A stretch of DNA of 64,000 nucleotides from Nocardia terrae (GTDB lineage Bacteria; Actinomycetota; Actinomycetes; Mycobacteriales; Mycobacteriaceae), in the NCBI RefSeq assembly GCF_009760405.1, contig NZ_WRPP01000007.1, positions 408,912 to 472,911 on the forward strand, in the 5' to 3' direction. Below the pieces are notes generated by a model that was not told the origin of the DNA, did not search any database, and worked only from the letters and a program-made list of their open reading frames with translations. Positions 17,937 to 27,131 of this stretch are shown piece after piece. The position numbers and the translations under genes are program-made. The first letter of the stretch is position 1. Each line of letters begins with the position of its first letter.

Positions 17937-19364
17937 TCAGAGGGTGATGGTGAAGGGCTTCTCGCCTGCGGTGTTGCCCGGGGCCAGGTAGTCCGGGAAG
18001 GCGAGGGTCACCACGGTGTCGGGGTGTTGGGGGGAGTCGGCCTTGGACTTGCTGGACTTGATGATCACCGCGACCACGATGATGACGATGACCAGGACCA
18101 CGACGATGGCGGCGATCAGCCAGGCGGTGGTGTTCGAATTCTTCTGCGGGGGAGTGTAAGTCGGGGGCGGGGTGGTGCGGGGAGGGTACGTGGGGGGTGG
18201 GCTGTAGGTCGGCGTCTGGTTCGTGAAGGTCTGGGGCGCGGGCTGGTTCGGGTACGCGGGGGTCGACACCGGCTGGTTCGGGAAGGCCGGGCCGGGCCGG
18301 GCGGGGTTGGTGTAGGCCGGACCCTGGTTCGGATACGACGGGCCCGGGCCGACCAGGGGACGTGGGGTCGAGGGCGTCGGGGTGGGCGGCTGCTGGATCA
18401 CCGGCTGCGGGCGGGCCGGGGTGGGCGGGCGCGGGGCGACGACCGGCTGCGGGTGCGCGGGGGTCGGCGGGCGGGGCGGGGCGACCGGGTTGGGGGATTG
18501 CAGGGCGCGTTCGGCGGCCGTCGCGAATTCGACGCAGGAGCGGTAGCGGTCGGCGGGGCGCTTGGAAAGGGCCTTGGCGAGCACCGCGTCGATGGCGCGG
18601 GGAAGGTTCTGGCGCAGCGGGCTGGCCGGCGGCGGCGGTTGCTGGAGGTGGCCGCGGATCACGGCGGCGGGGCTGGTGCCCTCGAAAGGGACCGCGCCGG
18701 TGAGGAGTTGGAACAGGGTGCAGGCCAGCGAGTACTGGTCGGAGCGGCCGTCGAGGGACGCGCCGGTGAGCTGCTCGGGGGAGGCGTAGGCGAGGGTGGC
18801 GGTGACCGTGCCGGTCTGGGTGAGGTGACCGGTGTCGTCGCGCAGGCGGGCGATGCCGAAGTCGGTCAGGTAGACGCGTTCGCCCGCGCCGGTTTTGGAG
18901 GAGGAGCGGGCCAGCAGGATATTGGCGGGCTTGACGTCACGGTGCAGGACGCCCAGCCCGTGGGCGTAGTCGAGGGCCTTGGCGGTCTCGCCGATGATCT
19001 GGGCGGCGCGTAGCGGCGGCAGGGTTCCGGGACTGATCGAGGACGCGTTGATGCCGTCGATGTACTGCATCGAGATCCACAGCTGTTCGCCCTCGTCACC
19101 GCGGTCGTAGACGGTGACGATATTCGGGTGGTCCAGCCGGGCGACCAGATCGGCCTCGCGAATGAACCGCGCGCGAATCTCGTCGTCGGAGAACATCTCC
19201 TGATTCAGCAGCTTGAGCGCCGTCATGCGCGGCAGGCGCGGATGCTTGGCCAGATACACCGAGCCCATGCCGCCGCGGCCGAGCTCGCGTTCGATGACGT
19301 AGCCGGCGAACACATCACCTGAGCGCAAACCGAGCACCCGCTTCCCGAAACTCAAATCTGCCAC
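17937..19364 (-). CDS. Ser/Thr protein kinase without large ectodomain (kinase 3)
   Basis: A kinase of 475 residues from GTG 19364; a TTG at 19328 would align better with the two sister kinases (LRSGDVFAGYVIERELG), so the true start is uncertain. The kinase domain is intact (GRGGMGSVYLAK, HRDVKPANILL, DFGIARLRDDTGHLT, LAYASPEQLTG) and closer to kinase 1 than to kinase 2. The linker is very Pro-rich with repeated PTPAHPQP and YPNQ-type units. A membrane helix (AWLIAAIVVVLVIVIIVVAV) is followed by only about 35 residues, so the two-Cys ectodomain of kinases 1 and 2 is absent. It lies 63 nt downstream of the VWA gene on the same strand and may belong to that operon. Confidence 0.93.
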   Translation of the reverse strand: MADLSFGKRVLGLRSGDVFAGYVIERELGRGGMGSVYLAKHPRLPRMTALKLLNQEMFSDDEIRARFIREADLVARLDHPNIVTVYDRGDEGEQLWISMQYIDGINASSISPGTLPPLRAAQIIGETAKALDYAHGLGVLHRDVKPANILLARSSSKTGAGERVYLTDFGIARLRDDTGHLTQTGTVTATLAYASPEQLTGASLDGRSDQYSLACTLFQLLTGAVPFEGTSPAAVIRGHLQQPPPPASPLRQNLPRAIDAVLAKALSKRPADRYRSCVEFATAAERALQSPNPVAPPRPPTPAHPQPVVAPRPPTPARPQPVIQQPPTPTPSTPRPLVGPGPSYPNQGPAYTNPARPGPAFPNQPVSTPAYPNQPAPQTFTNQTPTYSPPPTYPPRTTPPPTYTPPQKNSNTTAWLIAAIVVVLVIVIIVVAVIIKSSKSKADSPQHPDTVVTLAFPDYLAPGNTAGEKPFTITL

Positions 19365-19427
19365 TAGACAAAACCCGCAGGGCAGCCTATCAGTGCCCGA
19401 TGACGCTCAATTGTCGCCGAGTTGGCG

Positions 19428-20591
19428 TCACCCCGCGTTGAGATGCGCCCAAGCCTGCACGTCACCGCGGTCCAGCGCCACCGCCAGCAGATCCGGGAAC
19501 CGGTCGGGCGTGCAGGCGAAAGCGGGCACACCCAGCGCGGCCAGCGCCGCCGCATTGTCCCGGTCGTAGGCGGGAGCGCCCTCGTCGGACAGCGCCAGCA
19601 GCACCACCACCTGAACCCCGGACTCCTTCATGGCGCGTATGCGACGCAACATCTCCGCGCGCACCCCGCCCTCGTACAGGTCCGATATCAGCACGAACAG
19701 CGAATCGGCCGGCCGCGTGATCAGCGACTGCGAATAGGCGATGGCCCGATTGATATCGGTCCCCCCGCCCAGTTGCGTGCCGAACAGCACCTCCACCGGA
19801 TCGGCCAGCTTCTCGGTCAGATCGACCACGGCGGTGTCGAAGACCACCAGCGAGGTGCGCAGCGACCGCATGGACGCCAGCACCGCGCCGAACACCGACG
19901 CGTAAACGACGCTGGACGCCATGGACCCCGACTGATCGATGGCCAGCACCACATCCCGCTCGACCGCCTGCGCCTTGCGCCCGTACCCGACCAGGCGCTC
20001 CGGCACCACCGTCCGATGCTCCGGCAGATAATTCGCCAGGTTCTTGCGAATCGTCCGGTCCCAGTCGATATCTCGCAGTTTCGGCCGCGACACCCGCGCC
20101 GCGCGGTTCAACGCCCCGCCCACGGCCGCGACCGTCTGCGCCGCGATGCGCCGCTCGATCTCCTTGACCACCTGCTCCACCACCGTGCGCGCGGTCGCCT
20201 TCGTGGTCTCGGGCATGACCCGGTTCAGGCTCAACAGCGTGCCGACCAGATGCACATCCGGTTCGACCGCCTCCAAAAGCTCGGGCTCCAGCAGCAATTC
20301 GGTGAGGTTGAGCCGATCGACGGCGTCGCGCTGCATCACCTCCACCACGGTCGACGGGAAGTAGCGGCGAATATCGCCGAGCCACCGCGACACCTGCGGC
20401 GCGGAACCCCCGAGCCCGCCCGACCGGCGGCCGGATCCACCCTGCCCACCGGAGTCGTAGAGCGCTCCCAACGCCCGATCCATGGCCTGATCATCGGCAC
20501 CCGGGAGCCCGCCGCCGCCGAGCCCCTCCTCACCCGCGCTCCCGAGCACCAGCCGCCAGCGCCGCGCCTGCGCCTCGTTCATCTCGTTCAT
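19428..20591 (-). CDS. VWA-domain protein (YehP/CoxE-like), last gene of MoxR-VWA operon
   Basis: A 387-residue protein: Gly-rich N-terminal segment, helical middle region (WLGDIRRYFPSTVVEVMQRD; MPETTKATARTVVEQVVKEI), and a C-terminal von Willebrand A domain (about 210-375). The metal-ion adhesion site is complete: DQSGS in VLAIDQSGSMASS, Thr in LGGGTDINRAI, Asp in VLISDLYEGG. Intracellular VWA proteins of this group work with MoxR AAA ATPases, which remodel or load metal on the VWA partner or its target. Its ATG overlaps the DUF5682 stop by 4 nt, showing tight coupling. The set resembles E. coli YehP within yehLMPQ. Substrate unknown. Confidence 0.92.
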   Translation of the reverse strand: MNEMNEAQARRWRLVLGSAGEEGLGGGGLPGADDQAMDRALGALYDSGGQGGSGRRSGGLGGSAPQVSRWLGDIRRYFPSTVVEVMQRDAVDRLNLTELLLEPELLEAVEPDVHLVGTLLSLNRVMPETTKATARTVVEQVVKEIERRIAAQTVAAVGGALNRAARVSRPKLRDIDWDRTIRKNLANYLPEHRTVVPERLVGYGRKAQAVERDVVLAIDQSGSMASSVVYASVFGAVLASMRSLRTSLVVFDTAVVDLTEKLADPVEVLFGTQLGGGTDINRAIAYSQSLITRPADSLFVLISDLYEGGVRAEMLRRIRAMKESGVQVVVLLALSDEGAPAYDRDNAAALAALGVPAFACTPDRFPDLLAVALDRGDVQAWAHLNAG

Positions 20592-22936
20592 CGCAAGACT
20601 CCAAGAATCTCCGCGGCCGCCCGCATCGCCAGCGTGCCGCGGTCGGCGTCGTATTCGGTGCCGCTGCCCGCCGGCGTTGTCGGCCCGCCGTTTCGAACGG
20701 CCTGCCCGATGGCCTGCCGCTCACCGGATTCGAACGCGCCGAAGGTGCGGCGCAGCAGCGGCAGGGTGGCGACGAACTGCGCCTCGTCGAGTCCACACAG
20801 CCAGTCGTCGATGAGCGACAACAGGTTCCGGTCGTGGACCAGCAGCAGCCCGCGCCCGCCCAGGAACCCGTCGATCCAGGCTGCCTTGTCGGGAGCGGTG
20901 CGGCCGACGGACAGGGCCGCCGATAGTCGGCGGCCGGATTCCTCCGCGTCGATGCGCTCGGCGTCGCAGAGCAGACGCACGGCCCGCCCCACGATTCCAC
21001 CGTGCACATCGTCCCGGTCGGCCAGGGTCTGCAGGGTGGACAGCCACGTCCCGGTGGCCCATTCGTCGTCGCGGGCCGACAGCGCCAGATGCACGGCGTC
21101 GATCTGTGTGCGCAGCGCGGTGGCCGAGTCGGTGTCCAAACCCGTGACCGCGCCGGGCAATCCGGCGCAACTGCGCACCAGCAGGCTGTCCGCGACCCGC
21201 GTCAGGGCCGCGCTGTCGGTGCCGCGGACATCGCCGTACCGCGCGATCCGCAGCAGCCCGGGTAGCGCCGACAGCAGATGCGTGACGTCGTGATCCAGCG
21301 CCGCAACCGATTCCAGCCGCGCGATCAGCCCGTCGGTGGCTCCGCCGAGATCGGCCAGCAGCGCCTCCTCCAGCATGTTCGCCACCTTGCCGACCGTGGC
21401 GTTCGTGTCGGCGGCGAGGTCGAGCACCTTCGCCTCGGCCGCCGAACGCAGCGTCGTACCCCAGCGCGAGGCCTCCACGATCGCGATGGCGAGCTCCGGC
21501 CGCCACCGCAGCGTCCACGTCTCCCGGAAGGTGCCGGTACCGCGCACCTGGCTGTCGGTCAGTCGCCCCCATCCGATATCCAGCAGCCGAAGCCGGTGCA
21601 GCAGATGCGATCTCGCCAGCCCGCCGTCGGTCCGCAGATCCAGATCCAGCGTGCGTTCCAGTGCCTGCTGCTTCAAGCGCAGCGTCCTGATCTGTGCGCG
21701 CAGATCCGCCTCGAGCGGCACGGTCGGCGTCCCCTCGGGCACGGAGCCCATCGCCTCGCCCACCACGAGTTCGGTGCTGACCAGGCGCAGCATGGTCTCG
21801 TCACCGTCGCACAGCACCGCCCGCGTGGCCTCGGTGACCTCCGACAACCCCGCCAGCGGCCGCTCCCGCAGCATCGCGAGAGTCTCGGCCAGCCGCACGG
21901 ATTCGATGATGTGCGCACTCGACACCGGCAGATCGTGCGTCCGCAGCGTGCCCGCCACCTTGGTCAGCCAGCGCGCGATCGGCTGCTCGGTCTCGGTGAA
22001 CAGGTGGTGGTACCAGCCCGGCGAGGTGACGCCCGCGCCATAGCCGGAGGAGCTCGCCAACCGCGAATGCGTCCACGGCACCCAGGTGAGCGTGGCCTTG
22101 CCCTTCGGCATGCCCTTGAGCAGCCGGGCGTCCGGGGCGGCCGGGCCCAGCTTGCCCTCCAGCGCCGGCGCGTGCCACGCACCGCACACCACGGCCAGCC
22201 GGCGCGCGCCGTCCTTCAAGGCTTTTCGCATCACCTGCCGCATGTGCGCCTCACGCCGCAGCGTGTGCGCGTCCACCACGATCCTCGCCGTGGCGGCCGA
22301 GCTGCTCTCCGTCTCCGCCGTCCCGGACTCCCCGGCCGGGACAGCGGATTCGGATTCCGGGCCGTCGTCATCCGGGTGCTCGGCATGCTCGCGCAATACC
22401 GCCATGGCCTCGTTGACCGCGGCGAAAATATCGGCGTCCGAGGAGGATTCGACGATGGCGTCCCACCAGCGCTCGGCGTCGTCATATCCGGCGGCCGAAG
22501 CCAGGATGCCCAGCGGGTCGGTCCGGTCACCCGGCTCCTCCGTCACGGCCAGGCAGACCGAGGCGGGCAGATCGCAGAACCCCACGGCCACACCATGCTC
22601 GGCCGCATATCGCAGCGCCACCCACTCGGGGGAGAACGTCGCGAAGGGCCAGAAGGCGGCCTTGGCCGGGCTGTCGGGCTGATAGGCGAGCAGGGCCACC
22701 GGCGGTGACATGCCTTCGGCGGCGACGTAACCGACGAGCGGATCGGCATCCGCCGGGCCCTCGATCAAGATGGCGTCGGGCTGGAATCGCGCCAGCGCCA
22801 GTCCCAGCGACCGCGCCGAACCCGGCCCGTGGTGGCGGATCCCGAACACCCGTGTCTCGGGTGCGATCGCCGTGCCGGTCGAGACGGTGATGCCGGACGG
22901 AACGGCGAGATCGGCGGAGGCCGCGGTCTCGGTCAT
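20588..22936 (-). CDS. DUF5682 family protein (YehM-like)
   Basis: A 782-residue cytoplasmic protein. The start is placed at ATG 22936, which overlaps the MoxR stop (ATGA). The N-terminal half carries the family landmarks: FGIRHHGPGSARSLGLALAR, PDAILIEGPADADPLVGYVA, PVALLAYQPDS, WPFATFSPEWVALRYA, then an acidic Ser/Glu/Asp-rich insertion at about residues 195-230, followed by LAVVCGAWHAPAL and WVPWTHSRLASSSGYGAGV. The C-terminal half is helical with many Leu/Ala/Arg repeats. DUF5682 proteins occur almost only with MoxR, VWA and SWIM proteins; the conserved His/Glu/Asp-rich N-terminal motifs suggest a metal-dependent or catalytic role, but none is established to my knowledge. Confidence 0.9.
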   Translation of the reverse strand: MTETAASADLAVPSGITVSTGTAIAPETRVFGIRHHGPGSARSLGLALARFQPDAILIEGPADADPLVGYVAAEGMSPPVALLAYQPDSPAKAAFWPFATFSPEWVALRYAAEHGVAVGFCDLPASVCLAVTEEPGDRTDPLGILASAAGYDDAERWWDAIVESSSDADIFAAVNEAMAVLREHAEHPDDDGPESESAVPAGESGTAETESSSAATARIVVDAHTLRREAHMRQVMRKALKDGARRLAVVCGAWHAPALEGKLGPAAPDARLLKGMPKGKATLTWVPWTHSRLASSSGYGAGVTSPGWYHHLFTETEQPIARWLTKVAGTLRTHDLPVSSAHIIESVRLAETLAMLRERPLAGLSEVTEATRAVLCDGDETMLRLVSTELVVGEAMGSVPEGTPTVPLEADLRAQIRTLRLKQQALERTLDLDLRTDGGLARSHLLHRLRLLDIGWGRLTDSQVRGTGTFRETWTLRWRPELAIAIVEASRWGTTLRSAAEAKVLDLAADTNATVGKVANMLEEALLADLGGATDGLIARLESVAALDHDVTHLLSALPGLLRIARYGDVRGTDSAALTRVADSLLVRSCAGLPGAVTGLDTDSATALRTQIDAVHLALSARDDEWATGTWLSTLQTLADRDDVHGGIVGRAVRLLCDAERIDAEESGRRLSAALSVGRTAPDKAAWIDGFLGGRGLLLVHDRNLLSLIDDWLCGLDEAQFVATLPLLRRTFGAFESGERQAIGQAVRNGGPTTPAGSGTEYDADRGTLAMRAAAEILGVLR

Positions 22937-24033
22937 TCGTGCACCTCGCGGCAGGCGCGGTAGAAGTCGGCCCAGTCCGGGCGCTGACGGACCACGGCCT
23001 CCAGGTATTCGGTCCAAACCACTTGGTCGGCAACCGGATCCTTGACGACCGCGCCCAGCACCGCGCCCGCGATATCGGCGGGGCGCAGCACCCCGTCACC
23101 GAAGTGGGCGGCGAGCGCGATGCCATTGGTGATCACCGAGATCGCCTCGGCGGTCGACAGCGTGCCCGACGGGGACTTGAGCTTGGTGCGCCCGTCCTCG
23201 GTCATGCCCGAGCGCAGCTCGCGGAACACCCGCACCACGCGCCGGATCTCCTCGGCCGCGGCGGGCACGAAAGGCAATTCCAGTGCGGTGCCGAGCTGTT
23301 CGACGCGGCGGGTCACGATGGCGACCTCTTCGTCCTCGCCCGCCGGCAGCGGCAGCACCACGGTATTGAAGCGCCGTCGCAGCGCCGAGGACAGTTCGTT
23401 GACGCCCCGGTCGCGGTCATTGGCGGTGGCGATCACATTGAAGCCCTTGGCCGCCTGCACCTCCGTGCCGAGTTCCGGCACCGGCAGCGTCTTCTCCGAC
23501 AGCACCGTGATCAGCGCGTCCTGCACATCCGAGGGGATGCGGGTGAGCTCCTCGAGCCGCGCGATCGAGCCCAGGCGCATGGCGGTCATGATGGGCGAGG
23601 GCACCAGTGCCGCCTCGCTGGGACCCTCGGCCAGCAGTCGCGCGTAGTTCCAGCCGTAGCGGATGGCCTCCTCGGCGGTGCCGGAGGTGCCCTGCACCAG
23701 CAGCGTGGAATGCCCGGCGACGGCCGCCGAAAGATGTTCCGACACCCAGGTCTTCGCGGTGCCCGGAACGCCGATCAGCAGCAGCGCGCGGTCGGTGGCC
23801 AGCGTCGCCACCGCGACCTCCATGAGCCGGCGCGGGCCCACGTACTTGGGCGTGATGACCGTTCCGTCGGACAGCGTGCCACCCAGCAGATAGGTGACCA
23901 CCGCCCACGGCGACAGCTTCCAGGAGGGCGGGCGCGGCCGGTCGTCGGCGGCGGCCAGCGCCTTCAGCTCGTCGGCGAAGGCCTGTTCGGCGTGCGGGCG
24001 CAGCAGGGCGTCGCGTTCCTGAGTCATGGTCAC
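22933..24033 (-). CDS. MoxR-family AAA ATPase (YehL-like)
   Basis: A 366-residue AAA+ ATPase. Walker A is GVPGTAKTW; the Walker B region reads IARLEELTRIP, so the usual DE pair is replaced by EE; sensor 1 is VIATANDRDRGVNEL with the arginine-finger-like ALRRRF following. The pore/pre-sensor text QDALITVLSEKTLPVPELG is typical of this MoxR branch. A C-terminal helical lid spans about residues 235-366. GTG 24033 (GAGGAG 5 nt upstream, 4-nt GTGA overlap with the SWIM stop) is preferred over an ATG two codons later. The protein likely forms hexamers and acts on the VWA and DUF5682 partners encoded downstream. Confidence 0.94.
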   Translation of the reverse strand: MTMTQERDALLRPHAEQAFADELKALAAADDRPRPPSWKLSPWAVVTYLLGGTLSDGTVITPKYVGPRRLMEVAVATLATDRALLLIGVPGTAKTWVSEHLSAAVAGHSTLLVQGTSGTAEEAIRYGWNYARLLAEGPSEAALVPSPIMTAMRLGSIARLEELTRIPSDVQDALITVLSEKTLPVPELGTEVQAAKGFNVIATANDRDRGVNELSSALRRRFNTVVLPLPAGEDEEVAIVTRRVEQLGTALELPFVPAAAEEIRRVVRVFRELRSGMTEDGRTKLKSPSGTLSTAEAISVITNGIALAAHFGDGVLRPADIAGAVLGAVVKDPVADQVVWTEYLEAVVRQRPDWADFYRACREVHE

Positions 24034-27000
24034 TGCAGCTCCTCGAGCATCGTCGTGCGTTCAATGAGGTCATGGGCGAGCTGGTCGAAGGCCTGCTCCC
24101 AGTAGGGGTCACCGCACCGGCGGGCCACGCCCGCCACCATCCCGGCCACCTGGGGCGGGAAATGGGTGGACGCCGCGCGGAACAGCGTCCGATACGAGCC
24201 GGGCACCAGGCTGGGCGCGCCCGGCCGGTCCGCGCACAGCTGCGCGCGCTCGAGCAGCAGCCGCAACACGTGCTCGGCCATCGGCCCGGGCCACGGATGC
24301 GGCATGGCGCGCAGCAGCGATTCGATCTCGGCCAGCCAGCTGGAATCCAGCCCGCGCAGGTGGCGGATCTGCGCCGTCTCGGGCTGCAACGCGAACAGTT
24401 CGCGCAGCTTCTCGCTGTCGGCATCGCGGGCGTCGGCGCCCGACATCACGCCGAACAGGGCCGCGGCCCACTCCGAATTCCGTTGCGCCAGCGCGGCGTC
24501 GGTCCAGCCCGCGAACATGGGGCCGCGCACGCTCTCCGACATGGAGACCCGCACGGCCTCCTCCGGCGATCCGAGAATGCGCTCCCAATGGCTCAGCGGC
24601 GTCCCCGCTACCACCCGGTGCAGCCATTCGGTGGCCAGATCCGGCGCACCGTCCGCCCGATAAGCGGTGTAGCCGAACGCATCTCCCACGCCGTCGCGCC
24701 GAGCCGCGTCATCCAGCACCCCGGGCCCGGTGGTGACCAACTGCGGTCGCACCGGCCGCGGCCCGAAACTCAACCAGGCGGCGGCCCGGCGCGCCATCCG
24801 CGCCGCGAACGCCGAATCCGGCAACCGCCCCAGCAGATCCGCCGCCAGCCGCCGCACCTCGGCCCGCCGATCGTCGAGCGCCGCCTCCAGCAGCGCCTCG
24901 TCCCCGATCGAGAGGCCATCGGCCAGCACGGCGAGCAGTTCGGCCTTGCCCGGTCCGGACTCCTGCGCCCACGAACCGGCCAGCGCCGCCCGGGCCGCCG
25001 CCGGATCCCGGTGCCGCAGCTGGGTCAGCCACCCACGCCGCTCCGCCGCTCGACCGTGCGACCACACGCTCTCGTCCTCGGCGGCCGCCCGCACCAGCGA
25101 CTTCCACCCCGGATGCTGCGCGGCCAGCCACCGGCCGCGCGCCCCGGCCAGCCGAAGCAGCGATTCGCGATGCGAGGCAAGCGCTTTCGCGCGATCCAGC
25201 AGCACACTGACCGAGCCGTCCGGAGCGCGGAAGTTCCGTGGCCCGACGAGCGCGAACCACTCGTCCAGAAACGGCGAATTGTCGGCCAGCATGTCGATCA
25301 GCCGGGCGCCGGCCGCGACCGGCAGCAGTGGTCGCCCGTCGTCCGCCGCGACCTCGCCGCGCTCGGCGGACGTCGTGACCACGCCACCGCGCGCGAAACA
25401 GTCCTGCAGCGCAATGGATTCCAGCAGTACCGCGGCCGAATCGCCGGTCCGACCGGAGACGGCTTCGACGACCGGCTCGGCCAACCCGGCCGGATGAGCC
25501 GGACGCCGCGCCGTGCCGACGAGCGCCGCCGAAACCTGCTCGGCGCTCCCGCCGTCCTCGACGCCGCCGCGCACCGGAATCGGGCTGCCCTGTCCCACAC
25601 CGACATCCACCATCGACCCGGCGTCCAGCGCCGCGACGGGCACCAGCCCGTCCACGGTCCACTCGCCGATCACGGTGATCGGATGCCCGCCCGAGAGCCC
25701 GAGCAATCGCCACGGCTCGCCCTCGGCGATCGAAACAGGCAGGGCGTCCCCGCCGGATTCCACCACATACCAACCCTTTTCACCGCGAACCGGCACCACG
25801 TCGGCCAGCAGCACCGGCCACGACCGCAGAAACGGATCGGCACCAAGAGCCCGTGCGTGCTCGACAAGCGCTGCTTCGATGCCGTCGGAACGGGCGGATG
25901 CGGCACCGCCGACCCGCACGGACGAGTGGGCTGTCGCGGCGGCTCCGCCGACGTCGGTCGGTCCGCCCGCAGGACCGGTTGCAGCCGTGCGGTTCTCGTC
26001 CGCACCGCTGCCGGTGTGCCTGGTGTGGACTGTCACATCTCCCGCTACAGCACTCCCGCCGCGGGCGACGGTCTCAATGGTGGTGCGCAGCGGAATCGTG
26101 GTGAAGGGCTCCGGGATGTCTTCGTGTCGTCTGCCCCAGATGGCGCGCAGGGGTGCGGCGGCCGGGTAGAAGTGGAGGTCCGCGTCCACCTGGAATCCCG
26201 GGGCCGGAGTGTCATGGGGAAACGCGGGGCTGCCGTAGTGGTGGTCGACCAGCAGGGCCCAGCGGCCGGAAGTGCGGCCGCGCAACCAGACTCGGCGGGT
26301 GTAGAGGCCGTCCTCGGAGGTGGTGCGCAGGCCGAGGACCTGCCAGCGGTCGCGGACGGCGGGCTCGGCGCGGACCGTCTCCACCGGGGTGGGGTAGCCG
26401 ATGTGGGTGCGGACGCTGGCACGCAGGCCGGGGGAGAGGTCGTCGAGGCGGGTGTGGGCGGTGGCCAGCAGATGCAGGCGGGCGTACTCGCGCAGCAGTA
26501 GCCGGGGCCAGTCGGAACGGATGGTGGCGAGCGGCAACCGGCGCAGGGTCGAGGCGATGGCGGGGGCCTGTGCGTCGACCATGCGGGCGGCCACGGTTTC
26601 GAAGGCGTGCGCGGAGCGGTCCGACTGCGCGAGGCCGGTGCGCACCTGGTCGGTGAGCCAGGTGCTCAGGTCGGCCAGCCCGGCGGTGACGCGGGCGCGG
26701 CGCTGGTCCGCGGTGGCCCCGGTGGCCCGGGCCGGTCTCGCTTCGGGCCGGGCCGCCTCGGCGGCGCGGGCGGACTCCGCTCCGGACTCGGCCTTCTCAG
26801 CTGCCCGGGTGGCGCGCCCGGTCAGCCAGTCGGCCGCGAAATCCGCGACCTCGGCTGCCGCGGCGACCTCGCCCGCACTCCAGGACAACAGCAATGACAG
26901 CGCGTGTTTGCACGGAAACTTGCGACTCGGGCAGGTGCACCTGTACGCGGGCCCCGTCAGATCCACCACGGTCTGGTACGGATTGCCGCCGCTGCCCTGG

Positions 27001-27131
27001 CACAGCCCCCACAGCGCGGTCTCGTGCATCCCGGTGCCGCTCCACTTGCCGCGCAGCTTGCGGGCGGCGGTCAGCGACGCGGCGTCCGGCGCGAGCGAGC
27101 CGATGTGATCGGCGGTCCAAGCGGTGGTCAT
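24030..27131 (-). CDS. SWIM zinc-finger protein (YehQ-like), first gene of MoxR-VWA operon
   Basis: A 1033-residue protein starting at ATG 27131 with a GGGGGA-type ribosome site 5-6 nt upstream. Near the N-terminus is a SWIM motif of form CxCx6CxH (YRCTCPSRKFPCKHALSLLL, about residues 63-82) for zinc and possibly nucleic-acid or protein binding. The next about 170 residues are Ala/Glu/Arg-rich; the remainder has beta-rich stretches and HEAT-like repeats (for example LLEAALDDRRAEVRRLAADL, LLGRLPDSAFAARMARRAAA). It is longer than E. coli YehQ as I remember it. It heads four overlapping genes (SWIM, MoxR, DUF5682, VWA) and is probably the target-recognition component; that assignment is inference. 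Confidence 0.9.
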   Translation of the reverse strand: MTTAWTADHIGSLAPDAASLTAARKLRGKWSGTGMHETALWGLCQGSGGNPYQTVVDLTGPAYRCTCPSRKFPCKHALSLLLSWSAGEVAAAAEVADFAADWLTGRATRAAEKAESGAESARAAEAARPEARPARATGATADQRRARVTAGLADLSTWLTDQVRTGLAQSDRSAHAFETVAARMVDAQAPAIASTLRRLPLATIRSDWPRLLLREYARLHLLATAHTRLDDLSPGLRASVRTHIGYPTPVETVRAEPAVRDRWQVLGLRTTSEDGLYTRRVWLRGRTSGRWALLVDHHYGSPAFPHDTPAPGFQVDADLHFYPAAAPLRAIWGRRHEDIPEPFTTIPLRTTIETVARGGSAVAGDVTVHTRHTGSGADENRTAATGPAGGPTDVGGAAATAHSSVRVGGAASARSDGIEAALVEHARALGADPFLRSWPVLLADVVPVRGEKGWYVVESGGDALPVSIAEGEPWRLLGLSGGHPITVIGEWTVDGLVPVAALDAGSMVDVGVGQGSPIPVRGGVEDGGSAEQVSAALVGTARRPAHPAGLAEPVVEAVSGRTGDSAAVLLESIALQDCFARGGVVTTSAERGEVAADDGRPLLPVAAGARLIDMLADNSPFLDEWFALVGPRNFRAPDGSVSVLLDRAKALASHRESLLRLAGARGRWLAAQHPGWKSLVRAAAEDESVWSHGRAAERRGWLTQLRHRDPAAARAALAGSWAQESGPGKAELLAVLADGLSIGDEALLEAALDDRRAEVRRLAADLLGRLPDSAFAARMARRAAAWLSFGPRPVRPQLVTTGPGVLDDAARRDGVGDAFGYTAYRADGAPDLATEWLHRVVAGTPLSHWERILGSPEEAVRVSMSESVRGPMFAGWTDAALAQRNSEWAAALFGVMSGADARDADSEKLRELFALQPETAQIRHLRGLDSSWLAEIESLLRAMPHPWPGPMAEHVLRLLLERAQLCADRPGAPSLVPGSYRTLFRAASTHFPPQVAGMVAGVARRCGDPYWEQAFDQLAHDLIERTTMLEELQ

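Noticed and set aside
24072..26501. 809-codon plus-strand frame opposite the SWIM gene
   Set aside because: No domain, Arg/Gly/Gln/His-rich, and it would run against the overlapping SWIM-MoxR-DUF5682-VWA operon.
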